Assembly: GCF_036782235.1 (NCBI RefSeq)
Contig: NZ_DAIPZL010000008.1
Span: forward strand, 1 to 64,000
Source: Pararheinheimera sp036782235
GTDB lineage: Bacteria; Pseudomonadota; Gammaproteobacteria; Enterobacterales; Alteromonadaceae
DNA: 64,000 nt
Reading direction: 5' to 3'
Below, in pieces: positions 1 to 8,832 of this stretch. The notes beneath the pieces are model-generated. The model was not told the origin of the DNA and did no database searches. It saw nothing but the letters and a program-made list of their open reading frames with translations. The position numbers and the translations under genes were made by a program. Position 1 is the first letter of the stretch. Every line of letters starts with the position of its first letter.

Positions 1-20
1 GCATAGCCCCAGAGCCGATC

Positions 21-46
21 ACCACCTCCATAGGAGGTGGTTTTAA
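21..46 (+). terminator. Rho-independent terminator
   Basis: A 9-bp perfect stem (ACCACCTCC / GGAGGTGGT) with a 3-nt loop is followed by TTTT. It would end transcription of a plus-strand gene lying to the left of the window. Confidence 0.7.
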
Positions 47-56
47 ATTGACAATC

Positions 57-90
57 AAAAAAGGAGCTTCATAGCTCCTTTTTTCTTTTT
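57..90. terminator. Bidirectional terminator
   Basis: An 8-bp stem (AAGGAGCT / AGCTCCTT, loop TCAT) is flanked by an A-run on the left and T-runs on the right. It can serve both the unseen plus-strand gene to the left and the minus-strand diguanylate cyclase that ends at 156. Confidence 0.75.
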
Positions 91-155
91 GGTTGACGCA
101 TCCTGATTGAACAGTCCTCATTTACGGCACAGCGCAACATCACCTTGTGCTCGTA

Positions 156-3107
156 TTAACCACACACCTGATCCCGGCCCTGGGCTTTGGCCTGATATAA
201 CAGGGTATCTGCTCTGGAAATCAGCTTATCATAATGCAACAGGCCGGTATTGACCGCCACACCAAAACTGGCTGTGACTGTTAAACCTGGCGCCAGATCC
301 TGCCATTCGAGCTGTGCTATACCATGGCGCAACCTTTCACAAACTTCGCGGCCTTGTTCCAGACTGGTTTGAGGCAATAACAAAGCAAATTCTTCGCCGC
401 CCCAGCGCGCCGAAATATCGATGTCACGGCACTGGGCTTTAATCAGACCCGCCAGACGTCTTAGCACGGTGTCACCGGTCAGGTGGGAATAGGTGTCGTT
501 AATACGTTTAAAATAATCAATATCAATCAGCACCAGACAAAGTGGCTGCTGTAAACGAGCCGCTTTGGCAAATTCAGCCGCCAGTTGTTCATCAAAAGCC
601 CTTCTGTTGGCAAGACCTGTTAAGCCATCCTCCCTGGCCTGCAAAGCAAATGCTTCGGCTTGCTGCCGTAATTGTTCTGCCAGCGCCGATTTTTCCGTCA
701 CCACCTGGCGAAGTTCAGTCGCCTGCTGCTGCAAAGCAGCGGTTTTTTCGCTGACTTGCTGACGCAGCCGCATTTCGTTATGACGCACACTGAGCATACG
801 GGCGCGATACAGCAGTACCAGCAGCAACACAAACGCTAGACTGACACTGACAATAAAATCCGTGCGCTGCCACAACCTTGGCTCAATGACAAAATCAAAT
901 TGTGCCGGCTCTACCGACCAGTCTCCATCCGGATAAGCGGCGCTGACCAGAAATCGATAAGCGCCTGGCGCCAGATTGGTATATTCCGCCACCTGCTGCG
1001 GACCACGCTCAACCCAGTGCTGATCAAAACCCAATAGCTGAGTGCGATATTGAATACGGGTGGGCATTACGTAACTTAAACCGGCAAATTGCAGTGCAAT
1101 ACGGCGGGTGCCGGGCGGAAAAGTTGCCGCAGAAGTTGTATACAGCTGACCATCGGCACTGATTTTCTGCACCACCACGGGCGGAGTTTTTACCGCAAAA
1201 TCGGCCAGTCTTGACGGCTCTACCATGGCCACCCCCTGCGACGTAGCGAACCATAAAGCACCACTGCTAAGCGCAGCAGCAGCCGGCATAGAACCGCCAT
1301 TACACTGGGCACTTTGCATGCCATCACTTTCGCCATACAGCTCGTAATTCACCAGTTTTGGCAGGGCGCCACTGGTAACAGCCACAGCGTCTTGTTGCCT
1401 GATGCGTAGCACTCCTCTGTTGCTGCTCAGCCAGAAGTACTGATCCTGCTCGGGCACTATGGCAAAAATTTTATCAAATGGCAGGCCTTGTGCCAGACCA
1501 AGTTGTTGTATCACTTGTTTAGCCGCATCAAAACGCAATAAGCCCCTGTCAGTTGCCAGCCAGACATCGGCAGAGCTTTTTGCCTGATAAAAACTAAACA
1601 CATAATGTACATCTTCAAATTGCTGCAATTGCAATGGCTGGATCTTGCCGTTTGCAAACACAGCACCACCACTACCGGTGCCAATCCAGATGCGGCCATC
1701 AGGCGACTGATGCAGTGCCGTAATAAACTCACCGGGCAAACCGTCAGGCACATGATAATGCTGCATATCACCATCTTTGAGCCGCGTTAAACCGCCTGAA
1801 CTGCCGATCCAGACGGTGCCATCGGCAAGCGGCAACAAAGCCCGGATTTCGTTGGAAACAAGGCCATCCGCTCTGTCATAGTGTGCAATCAGCTCAGTGC
1901 CACGGTAACGCAACACCCCTTCGGCGTAGCTGCCCACCCAGACATCACCATCTGGCCCCTGCGCCAGACTCAGTGCTGACACCGGATTTGCATCAAGGCC
2001 CTGTACAGAATCGATCTGTTGCCCCACCACTCTGTTCAGGCCATTGCTGGTACCCACCCAAACCGAACCATCCTGATGCTGCAATAAAGTGCGCACATAG
2101 TTGTCAGCTAAACCTTTGCTGGTGGTGAGATTAGTAAAAGGTGTATCACGCAGCCTTAACACCCCACCATTGGTGCCAATCCAGATGCTGAGCTCTTTGT
2201 CTTGCCACAGCGCCAGCACCCTGTTATTGGGCAAACCTTCACTGACGGTCAGTTGTTCCAGGCCTAAATCGGATAAGCGCATTACACCGCGGTTGATGGT
2301 GCCGATCCAAAGATGTTGTTGCTGATCCAGCATCAGGGTCGCCACAGCAATACCGGCCAGTTGTGGATGCAACGGCACAAATCCGCTGCCGTCTTTTTTA
2401 AACACACCTTGCTCAGTACCAATCAGTAGCTGGCCGGCTCCGGTTTGTGCCAGCGCAAACACAGAAGTCAGTGGCACACCGGCTTCAGTGGCCACCAGTG
2501 TGAACACAGGGCTTGGTGCTTTTGGATCAAACCAATACAACCCTTGCTGAGTTGCCAGCCAAATCAAACCGTCTTTGTCTTGTAGCACACGGTAAATTAC
2601 AGAGGGGCGCAGGCCGTCTTTGACGGTAAATTGTGTTTTTGTGCCATCGTGCGACAGCCGGAATAAACCGCCGCCTTCGGTTGCCATCCATAAATCGCCC
2701 TGATGGTCTCGCAGTAAGTCGTTGATCAGCGTGCCTATTGCAGGTAAATGTTGCCATTGGCTATCTTTGAGCAGTGCCATGCCACCGCGGGAGCCACCCA
2801 ATAATAAATCGCCGTTGGCAGCCAGATGAAAGGCCCGGATCCCCAGATCCGGCAGACCGGTTTCAGCGGTACGGCCAAATAAACTGAAATTACGGCCATC
2901 ATAACGGGCTGCCCCTTCCCAGGTGGCAAACCATAAATAACCGTCTTTGCTTTGGGTAATGGCGTTAATGGTATTGTGGGGTAAACCATCGCGGGTGGTC
3001 AGGCTTTCACGGAAATAGTCACTGAGTGGCGTGGTGCGGGCCCAAACCTGAAAACTGCTCATCATCATAAGCAGAACTAAGCTAACTACACTGCGCCAAA
3101 ATAACAT
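156..3107 (-). CDS. Two-component-propeller diguanylate cyclase (GGDEF)
   Basis: Predicted inner-membrane sensor that makes cyclic di-GMP. The start at 3107 is chosen because it opens directly on a signal peptide (MLFWRSV...SSFQVWA); the open frame extends further up without one. About 700 residues of repeated 'G(L)P...V..L..D..G..W(I/F)GT' units form a periplasmic propeller (Reg_prop), followed by a Y_Y_Y domain, one membrane segment near residues 750-772, a coiled coil at about 773-826 and a GGDEF domain from about 827 to the end at 983. The active site reads GGEEF near 903, with an RDID inhibitory (I) site five residues ahead, so product inhibition is expected. The periplasmic ligand cannot be told; family members sense sugars or other nutrients. 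It stands alone, with a terminator at 57-90 beyond its stop. Confidence 0.88.
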   Translation of the reverse strand: MLFWRSVVSLVLLMMMSSFQVWARTTPLSDYFRESLTTRDGLPHNTINAITQSKDGYLWFATWEGAARYDGRNFSLFGRTAETGLPDLGIRAFHLAANGDLLLGGSRGGMALLKDSQWQHLPAIGTLINDLLRDHQGDLWMATEGGGLFRLSHDGTKTQFTVKDGLRPSVIYRVLQDKDGLIWLATQQGLYWFDPKAPSPVFTLVATEAGVPLTSVFALAQTGAGQLLIGTEQGVFKKDGSGFVPLHPQLAGIAVATLMLDQQQHLWIGTINRGVMRLSDLGLEQLTVSEGLPNNRVLALWQDKELSIWIGTNGGVLRLRDTPFTNLTTSKGLADNYVRTLLQHQDGSVWVGTSNGLNRVVGQQIDSVQGLDANPVSALSLAQGPDGDVWVGSYAEGVLRYRGTELIAHYDRADGLVSNEIRALLPLADGTVWIGSSGGLTRLKDGDMQHYHVPDGLPGEFITALHQSPDGRIWIGTGSGGAVFANGKIQPLQLQQFEDVHYVFSFYQAKSSADVWLATDRGLLRFDAAKQVIQQLGLAQGLPFDKIFAIVPEQDQYFWLSSNRGVLRIRQQDAVAVTSGALPKLVNYELYGESDGMQSAQCNGGSMPAAAALSSGALWFATSQGVAMVEPSRLADFAVKTPPVVVQKISADGQLYTTSAATFPPGTRRIALQFAGLSYVMPTRIQYRTQLLGFDQHWVERGPQQVAEYTNLAPGAYRFLVSAAYPDGDWSVEPAQFDFVIEPRLWQRTDFIVSVSLAFVLLLVLLYRARMLSVRHNEMRLRQQVSEKTAALQQQATELRQVVTEKSALAEQLRQQAEAFALQAREDGLTGLANRRAFDEQLAAEFAKAARLQQPLCLVLIDIDYFKRINDTYSHLTGDTVLRRLAGLIKAQCRDIDISARWGGEEFALLLPQTSLEQGREVCERLRHGIAQLEWQDLAPGLTVTASFGVAVNTGLLHYDKLISRADTLLYQAKAQGRDQVCG

Positions 3108-3276
3108 CTGCTTGCATCTGCACTTATCAACAACAAGGAAAGTTACGATAACGCAAAGCGGGGGCAAAGCGCAAAATAATAGCCTTTGTTGGTTTATTTT
3201 TGTGACCAAACCGTCAGGTAACAACTGCCCTGTGCTTTGACTTGTCGCCAAATAAAGCTAACAGCGACTGAGGCTG

Positions 3277-4164
3277 TCAGCCTTTGCCGACCTGATGCAA
3301 TGACAACAACCTTTGTCTGAGCCATAAACCGGCTGGCCCCAGTTTTTTCGTTTGATGTTGCCAGAGTTCCAGCTGCACAGGTAACAACGAAGGTTCATCT
3401 TTGAGCTGCAGTTGAGTTACCTTGTGCTCTGCCAGCGCAGGTTGCAACACAGACAGTGGTAACCAGGCCCAGCCCAGATTCTGTTCAAGCAGCGCCAGCA
3501 CCGCCATATCCCCTTCCAGCCACCAGACCTGGCTGCAAATCCGGCCGCGTTGGCGCTCCAGACTTTCACCCCGCCCTGTTACCATCAGTTGCCGGTATTG
3601 TTGTAAATCCGCCACTGTGACTTGCGCAAGCTGCGCCAGCGGATGCTCAACCGACACTGCAGCAGCAAATGTCAGCTGCTGCAGTGGCCAGCGTAAAAAT
3701 TGGCTGCCCGCCTGCTGTGGCTGAAAACAAATGCCCAAATCTGCGTTGCCGCTGTCGAGCAGTCGGGTTAAATCTTCCAGGAGCGGAAATAATATTTGCA
3801 GCTCAAGCGCCGGAAACCGCTGCGCCAGCTCAGCCAGTACAGGCGCCAGCCAGGGCAGCTGGCCTTCGTCATCGACGGCAAGACACAACCGGCTTTCAAC
3901 AGCGCCGGACAAATCTGCCGCAAGCTCACTCAGCTGCTGCATTTGCCGGCGTACCAGCTGGGCCTGCGCCACAATACGGGCACCGGCCTTGGTTAGCACA
4001 GGGTAACGGCCGCTGCGGTCAAACAGCTGCAGATTTAAATCAATTTCCAATTCACTGATGGCATGACTGACTGCCGACTGCGCTTTATTCAGCTTGCGCG
4101 CCGCCGCCGAAAAAGACCCGGCCGCCACCACCGCCAACAAAATATCCAGCTGCTGCATATTCAT
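3277..4164 (-). CDS. LysR-family transcriptional regulator
   Basis: 295 residues, the normal LysR length. The N-terminal winged helix-turn-helix is clear (LDILLAVVAAGSFSAAARKL..., then SAVSHAISELE), followed by a linker helix and a periplasmic-binding-protein-like effector domain. It is divergent from the PACE efflux gene at 4268, with two inverted repeats of LysR-box type between them, so it probably controls that pump and itself, as AceR does for AceI in Acinetobacter. The effector is unknown. Two nearby start codons (4164 and 4158) are possible and neither has a strong ribosome site. Confidence 0.85.
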   Translation of the reverse strand: MNMQQLDILLAVVAAGSFSAAARKLNKAQSAVSHAISELEIDLNLQLFDRSGRYPVLTKAGARIVAQAQLVRRQMQQLSELAADLSGAVESRLCLAVDDEGQLPWLAPVLAELAQRFPALELQILFPLLEDLTRLLDSGNADLGICFQPQQAGSQFLRWPLQQLTFAAAVSVEHPLAQLAQVTVADLQQYRQLMVTGRGESLERQRGRICSQVWWLEGDMAVLALLEQNLGWAWLPLSVLQPALAEHKVTQLQLKDEPSLLPVQLELWQHQTKKLGPAGLWLRQRLLSLHQVGKG

Positions 4165-4166
4165 CT

Positions 4167-4216
4167 ATCTGATTTCCAGATGGGTTCTAACTTAGTTATC
4201 TACAGAATGACAGATA
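4167..4216. promoter_or_regulatory. Candidate LysR operators between divergent genes
   Basis: Two inverted repeats of the LysR T-N11-A kind lie in the 103-bp divergent space: ATCTG-N5-CAGAT at 4167-4181, touching the regulator's start, and TATCT-N10-AGATA at 4197-4216. The pairing is visible in the sequence; binding is inferred from position. Confidence 0.4.
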
Positions 4217-4267
4217 GAATAAGCCGCAGCAACACTGAGTCCATCACATAGCAACAGGAGCAAAACG

Positions 4268-4747
4268 ATGAGCCAAAGAGCAGCAGCCACAAGAACAACG
4301 GCAGCATCGGCAGCTTCAGGCCGCAGCCGCAAAGACAGGCTCAGGATGGCGCTGGGTTTTGAAGGCATAGGCTTGCTGTTGTTGGTTCCGCTCAGCAGCC
4401 TGTTGTTTGACAAATCTGCAGTGACCCTGGGTGTGCTGGCGGTGTTAATGTCGCTCTTAGCAACCTGGTGGAATTATCAGTTTAATCTGTGGTTTGACCG
4501 CTATTATTTAGCGCCCAAAGGCCGGAGTTATAAAACTGCGCCGGAGCGCCTTGGTCATGCACTGCTATTTGAACTGGGTTTACTGGCGGTGTTTTTGCCG
4601 CTGACCGCCTGGTATCTGGCGATCAGCTTATGGCAGGCGCTGCTGCTGGATTTAGGTTTTATGCTGTTTTATCTGCTGTACGGTTATTTGTATCACTGGG
4701 CTTATGATCTGCTTTTTCCTATCCCCGAGCAGCCGGCGAACAGCTAA
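4268..4747 (+). CDS. PACE-family multidrug/biocide efflux transporter
   Basis: 159-residue inner-membrane protein with four hydrophobic segments arranged as two 'bacterial transmembrane pair' repeats. Each repeat opens with the same pattern (RLRMALGFEG near residue 25; ERLGHALLFEL near 95), including the membrane-embedded Glu that is essential in AceI for chlorhexidine export. The start is supported by AGGAG seven bases upstream. The N-terminal 20 residues are Ala/Thr/Ser/Arg-rich and look like a cytoplasmic tail longer than in AceI. The divergent LysR gene is the probable regulator. The natural substrate is unknown; short-chain diamines are transported by AceI. Confidence 0.85.
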   Translation: MSQRAAATRTTAASAASGRSRKDRLRMALGFEGIGLLLLVPLSSLLFDKSAVTLGVLAVLMSLLATWWNYQFNLWFDRYYLAPKGRSYKTAPERLGHALLFELGLLAVFLPLTAWYLAISLWQALLLDLGFMLFYLLYGYLYHWAYDLLFPIPEQPANS

Positions 4748-4754
4748 CAGCGGG

Positions 4755-4795
4755 GTGGCAGCGGCTTCACCTTCATGCTCAAAGCCGTATGCCAC
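4755..4795. terminator. Convergent hairpin between efflux gene and gabD
   Basis: GTGGCA-GCGGCTT pairs with AAGCCG-TA-TGCCAC in the 47-bp gap between two genes that converge. There is no T-run on either side, so it may only weakly terminate. Confidence 0.35.
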
Positions 4796-6318
4796 TAAGT
4801 CGGTTTTTTTGCTAAGCCGCCCCAGCACAGATGTTTAATTTCCAGATATTCATCAATGCCATAACGCGAACCTTCACGACCCAGCCCCGACTCTTTGACG
4901 CCACCAAAAGGGATCACTTCAGTGGAAATGGCGGTTTCGTTGATGCCCACCATGCCTACCTCCAGCGCTTCACCAAGCCGCCATAACCTGCTCAGATCCT
5001 GACTGTAGACATAAGCCGCCAGCCCGGCGGCACTCTGATTGGCAAGGTGAATTGCCTGCTGCTCGGTATCAAAGGGCATCACAGCAGCCACAGGACCAAA
5101 AACTTCTTGTTGCATCAGCTGCATCTGCGGCGTCACTTCTGTAAGCAGTGTGGGCTGATAAAAGTGTGGCCCAAGTTCGGACTGCTGCCCACCACAGTGT
5201 AATCTGGCGCCTTGTGTAACAGCGTCCTGCACCAGAGCCCGTACTTTGTGCACTGCAGCGGCATTGATTAAAGGCCCAATCTGCACACCAGGGGTGAGTG
5301 CATCCCCCAGCTTCAGCTGCTGAATTTCAGCGAATAACAATGCATTAAAGCGCTCGTACACGCAGCGTTCAACATAAATACGGTTAATACAAACACAGGT
5401 TTGGCCGGCATTTCGAAACTTTGCCGCCATCACACCGGCCACAGCCTGGCTTAAATCTGCATCGGCAAACACCAAAACCGGGGCATTGCCGCCAAGCTCC
5501 AGTGATAACCGTTTTACCGTATCGGCGCACTGGCGCATCAGTAATTTACCCACCGAAGTTGAGCCGGTAAAAGTCAGTTTGCGAACCATCGGACTTTGGC
5601 ACAACACCTGCGCCACTGCAGCGGCGTTCTTGGTCGGCAACATCTGTAACACACCGGGTGGAAAACCGGCGCGCTGTGCAAGTTCCCCGAGCGCCAGCGC
5701 TGTCAGAGGTGTCAGCTCTGACGGTTTTAAAATCACAGTACAACCGGCGGCCAACGCCGGTGCTAATTTGCGGGTGACCATAGCGGCCGGAAAATTCCAG
5801 GGGGTAATAGCAGCTACGACGCCAACCGGCTGTTTGATGGTGAGCAGCCGCCTGCCCTGTGCAGTCGTTGGGATCAGATCGCCATATAACCTTTTGGCTT
5901 CTTCAGCAAACCACTCAATAAAACTGGCGGCATACCTTATTTCGGCGTTGGCCTCAGCCAGCGGTTTGCCTTGTTCAGTTGCTAAAATCAGCGCTAAGTC
6001 GTGCTGATGCTGCAAGACCAGCTGATACCAGTTTTTTAATAACAAAGCACGCTCAGAGGCCAGTTGTTGCTGCCATAAAGACTGTGCCTGCACCGCATGC
6101 ACTATGGCCTGCTCAGCATCAGCAGCACTGGCATTATTCACCCAGGCGACATCTTTTAAATTGGCCGGATTGGTCACCACAAAATGATGAACACTAGTAT
6201 TCACTTCAGCAGAGGCGTTACCGCTCAGGCCAATGTCAGGTTTTTGCAGCCAGACACCATTGAGTAATAAACCGGTTTTTATTAAAGAAGGATCCGCAAG
6301 TTGCATCCGAAACATCAT
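4795..6318 (-). CDS. gabD: Succinate-semialdehyde dehydrogenase (NAD(P)+)
   Basis: Aldehyde dehydrogenase that oxidises succinate semialdehyde to succinate, the last step of the GABA shunt. The fold runs the full length. The general base Glu274 lies in LELGGNAP and the nucleophile Cys308 in NAGQTCVC, with the GabD-type second cysteine two residues later that forms a redox switch in E. coli GabD. It is 507 residues against about 482 in E. coli; the extra length is a linker at about residues 28-60. Starts at 6318, 6315 and 6306 are all possible. No gabT or transporter is adjacent, so the substrate assignment within the ALDH family rests on similarity of motifs and is good but not certain. Confidence 0.82.
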   Translation of the reverse strand: MMFRMQLADPSLIKTGLLLNGVWLQKPDIGLSGNASAEVNTSVHHFVVTNPANLKDVAWVNNASAADAEQAIVHAVQAQSLWQQQLASERALLLKNWYQLVLQHQHDLALILATEQGKPLAEANAEIRYAASFIEWFAEEAKRLYGDLIPTTAQGRRLLTIKQPVGVVAAITPWNFPAAMVTRKLAPALAAGCTVILKPSELTPLTALALGELAQRAGFPPGVLQMLPTKNAAAVAQVLCQSPMVRKLTFTGSTSVGKLLMRQCADTVKRLSLELGGNAPVLVFADADLSQAVAGVMAAKFRNAGQTCVCINRIYVERCVYERFNALLFAEIQQLKLGDALTPGVQIGPLINAAAVHKVRALVQDAVTQGARLHCGGQQSELGPHFYQPTLLTEVTPQMQLMQQEVFGPVAAVMPFDTEQQAIHLANQSAAGLAAYVYSQDLSRLWRLGEALEVGMVGINETAISTEVIPFGGVKESGLGREGSRYGIDEYLEIKHLCWGGLAKKPT

Positions 6319-6434
6319 CCAAAAACATACCCAGGGCCAGAGTATAACCTCAACTGCGGTCGCTGACGCCAGTTGCCTTCACCAGCGCCCTGTTTAGCCA
6401 GGCCGATAAAAAACCGGCAGCAAGAGCTTCTGCA

Positions 6435-6497
6435 CTTGTCGCAAATTTAAGCTTTGAATTGGAGAAATTTTCAATACAGGCCAATACTTGCGACAAG
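6435..6497. repeat. Inverted repeat in the leader of the chemotaxis receptor
   Basis: A perfect 10-bp inverted repeat, CTTGTCGCAA (6435-6444) and TTGCGACAAG (6488-6497), encloses a smaller TTGAA/TTCAA pair. It ends 24 bp before the receptor start and could be an RNA leader stem or an operator. Confidence 0.5.
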
Positions 6498-6521
6498 AAA
6501 AACCAAAACAGGGAGACGCAG

Positions 6522-8138
6522 ATGAACCTGCACAGTATCAGAGTAAAAAGCACAGTACCTATGGTGCTGCTCGCTTTCACCTTAGTGGTTGTGGTGGCGA
6601 TGTTCAGCTATTTATCCGCCATGCAAAAAAGTGCGCTGGACGCCCAGGCCAATAATTTTCTAAAAGCCATTTCTTTAGTACTGAACGCCGACCGCGATTT
6701 ATATCAGGCCAAACTTGCCACCACTTATGCGCTGAATAAAACCGGTGATATTGCCGCGCAGCAGCAGGACGCCCGCGACAACGCCGCTCAGGTCAAACAA
6801 CGTTTTGCCGATTATTTAAAACATCTGTCGCAGTATCCGGACATCAGGGGCGAATTTTCCGGTTTTGACAGCCAGTTTAACCAGTGGCAACAAGCCAGCG
6901 AACAGCTGCTGAGCGCCGCCGCCAATGGCGCCGATACCTCGGTTTTACTCAGTGATGAAGAGCAAAAATTTGCTTCATTGCGTGATGTGCTGGATAAAGC
7001 CGGTGAAGCTGCACTCAATAAATCCATCAGCGAACAACAAGTGTTAAGCAGTGCTATCAGCCGTTTTCAAACCCTGGCTTATGGCATTTCAGCGCTGATT
7101 TTACTGATAGCCGGCTGGTTCAGTTATCAGATCCCGCGCCAGCTCACCTCACAAATTAACTTTTTAACCCGTCGTATTCACGAAATTGCCTCTGGCGAAG
7201 GTGATTTAACAGCCCGGCTCAATGTACAAAGCAAAGACGAGTTTGCCGAGCTCGCCCACGAATTTAACGCTTTTGTTGCCAACCTGTGCCAGCTGATCGC
7301 ATCTGTTTTAAAACAGGCCGGCCAATTGAGTGAACTAACCGAACATTTGTCGGCTTCCGCATCCAGCACCAAAGACATTACCAATTCATTAAACACCGCG
7401 TCCGACACTATTGTCAGCGCGGTGCATGAAATGACCATCGCCAATAAAGAGATGGCCAATGTGGCCACCAATTCAGCGCAGGAAGCCGAAGCCGCCAGCC
7501 GCAATGCCGAGCAAGGTTTAACTGTGGTGAATAACGTCAACGACAGTATGCAGGCGCTTTCCACTGACGTAGACACTGCGCTTGAAAGCTCAGCTGAACT
7601 GCAAAACAGCTCGGCCAATATAGCCTCAGTGCTGGATGTGATCCGCGCTATTGCCGAACAAACCAATTTGCTGGCGCTGAACGCAGCGATAGAAGCAGCC
7701 CGTGCCGGTGAACAAGGCCGTGGTTTTGCGGTGGTGGCCGATGAAGTACGCACCCTGGCGTCGCGTACCCAACAAAGCACCAATCATATCCAGGAGATGA
7801 TCCAAAAACTGCAGAGCAGGGTGAATGAAGCCTCAGGCGCTATTCAAAGCAGCAAAGCAAATGCTGACCGCACCCTGGCATTTTTTGCCAAAGCCGATGA
7901 AGTCTTCCATCAACTGCAACAATCATCACGTCGTGTCAACGATATGGCGACCCAAACGGCAGCTGCAACCGAAGAGCAAAGTCTGGTGTCGGAAGAAATT
8001 ACCAAAAACCTGTATGCACTGAACGATCAGGCGGTGGCAGCAGGTGGTATTGCCCAAAAGAACGAACAGTTGTCGATGCAAATCAGGCAGTTATCGGACA
8101 CCCTTTTTGGTCTGGTCGGCCGTTTTAAAGTGAACTAA
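6522..8138 (+). CDS. Methyl-accepting chemotaxis protein
   Basis: Transmembrane chemoreceptor that signals through CheW/CheA to flagella or pili. The start at 6522 has AGGGAG seven bases upstream; the longer open frame from 6459 lacks a membrane start. Order: short cytoplasmic tail, transmembrane helix at about 11-31, a periplasmic four-helix-bundle-like domain of about 150 residues, a second transmembrane helix (ISALILLIAGWFSYQ), a HAMP domain, then a long coiled-coil signalling domain with the conserved hairpin tip EQTNLLALNAAIEAARAGEQ. The ligand cannot be deduced. There is no C-terminal CheR-tethering pentapeptide (it ends GRFKVN). It is monocistronic, with a strong hairpin at 8164. Confidence 0.92.
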   Translation: MNLHSIRVKSTVPMVLLAFTLVVVVAMFSYLSAMQKSALDAQANNFLKAISLVLNADRDLYQAKLATTYALNKTGDIAAQQQDARDNAAQVKQRFADYLKHLSQYPDIRGEFSGFDSQFNQWQQASEQLLSAAANGADTSVLLSDEEQKFASLRDVLDKAGEAALNKSISEQQVLSSAISRFQTLAYGISALILLIAGWFSYQIPRQLTSQINFLTRRIHEIASGEGDLTARLNVQSKDEFAELAHEFNAFVANLCQLIASVLKQAGQLSELTEHLSASASSTKDITNSLNTASDTIVSAVHEMTIANKEMANVATNSAQEAEAASRNAEQGLTVVNNVNDSMQALSTDVDTALESSAELQNSSANIASVLDVIRAIAEQTNLLALNAAIEAARAGEQGRGFAVVADEVRTLASRTQQSTNHIQEMIQKLQSRVNEASGAIQSSKANADRTLAFFAKADEVFHQLQQSSRRVNDMATQTAAATEEQSLVSEEITKNLYALNDQAVAAGGIAQKNEQLSMQIRQLSDTLFGLVGRFKVN

Positions 8139-8163
8139 ACACCACAACAGCAAGAGTGCCAAA

Positions 8164-8199
8164 ACAACAATGCCAGCATAAGCTGGCATTGTTGTTTGC
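8164..8199. terminator. Bidirectional terminator between MCP and grpE
   Basis: A long stem (AACAACAATGCCAGC / GCTGGCATTGTTGTT, loop ATAA) with T-rich ends lies between two convergent genes and can serve both. Confidence 0.75.
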
Positions 8200-8220
8200 T
8201 GTGCTCTGTGAAAAAAACGG

Positions 8221-8790
8221 TTAATCCGGCTTTTTCGACACACCCACCATGGCTGGACGTAATAAACGGCCGTTCAGTTCATAACCTTTTTGCATCACAA
8301 ACATCACGGTATTAGGTTCCAGCTCAGCGCTTGGCTGAATCGACATCGCCTGATGGAACTCAGGGTTAAATGGCTGACCCTGTGGATCAATCTGCTGCAC
8401 ACCATATTTACCCACAGTGTCGAGCAAACCTTTTAATGTCAGCTCAACACCTTCAGCCAGCGCTTTGACCGCTTCATTGGCCGGGTCAATAAAACCTAAA
8501 GAACGCTCAAGGTTGTCCAGTACGGGTAATAAATCACCGGCAAATTTTTCCAGCGCAAATTTATGGGCTTTTTCCACATCCATGGCCGCACGGCGTTTGG
8601 TGTTTTCCGCATCAGCTTTGACCCGTAACGCCAAATCCTGTTGATCGGCGGCGTGGGCACGGGCGGCCGCTAATTCTGCTTCCAGCTTGGCAATCACTGC
8701 CTGCTCACCCGATAATTCCACTGTATCAGTGGCTTGGGTGGTTGCGTTTTCAGCCTGTGGCTCGTTATGTACCTTTTCTTGCTCGCTCAT
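8221..8790 (-). CDS. grpE: Nucleotide exchange factor GrpE
   Basis: Cochaperone that releases ADP from DnaK. 189 residues, typical length. An acidic, disordered N terminus is followed by the long dimeric coiled coil (about 30-90, including RVKADAENTKRR) and the C-terminal beta domain with the family signature (GVQQIDPQGQPFNPEFHQAM and VMQKGYELNGRLLRPAMV). It follows hrcA on the same strand after 42 bp and so is probably cotranscribed. dnaK and dnaJ are not next to it: the following gene is the convergent chemoreceptor. Confidence 0.95.
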   Translation of the reverse strand: MSEQEKVHNEPQAENATTQATDTVELSGEQAVIAKLEAELAAARAHAADQQDLALRVKADAENTKRRAAMDVEKAHKFALEKFAGDLLPVLDNLERSLGFIDPANEAVKALAEGVELTLKGLLDTVGKYGVQQIDPQGQPFNPEFHQAMSIQPSAELEPNTVMFVMQKGYELNGRLLRPAMVGVSKKPD

Positions 8791-8832
8791 CTGTTCTTCA
8801 CTCCAAACTTGGTGCGGCTATTATGGGGATTG

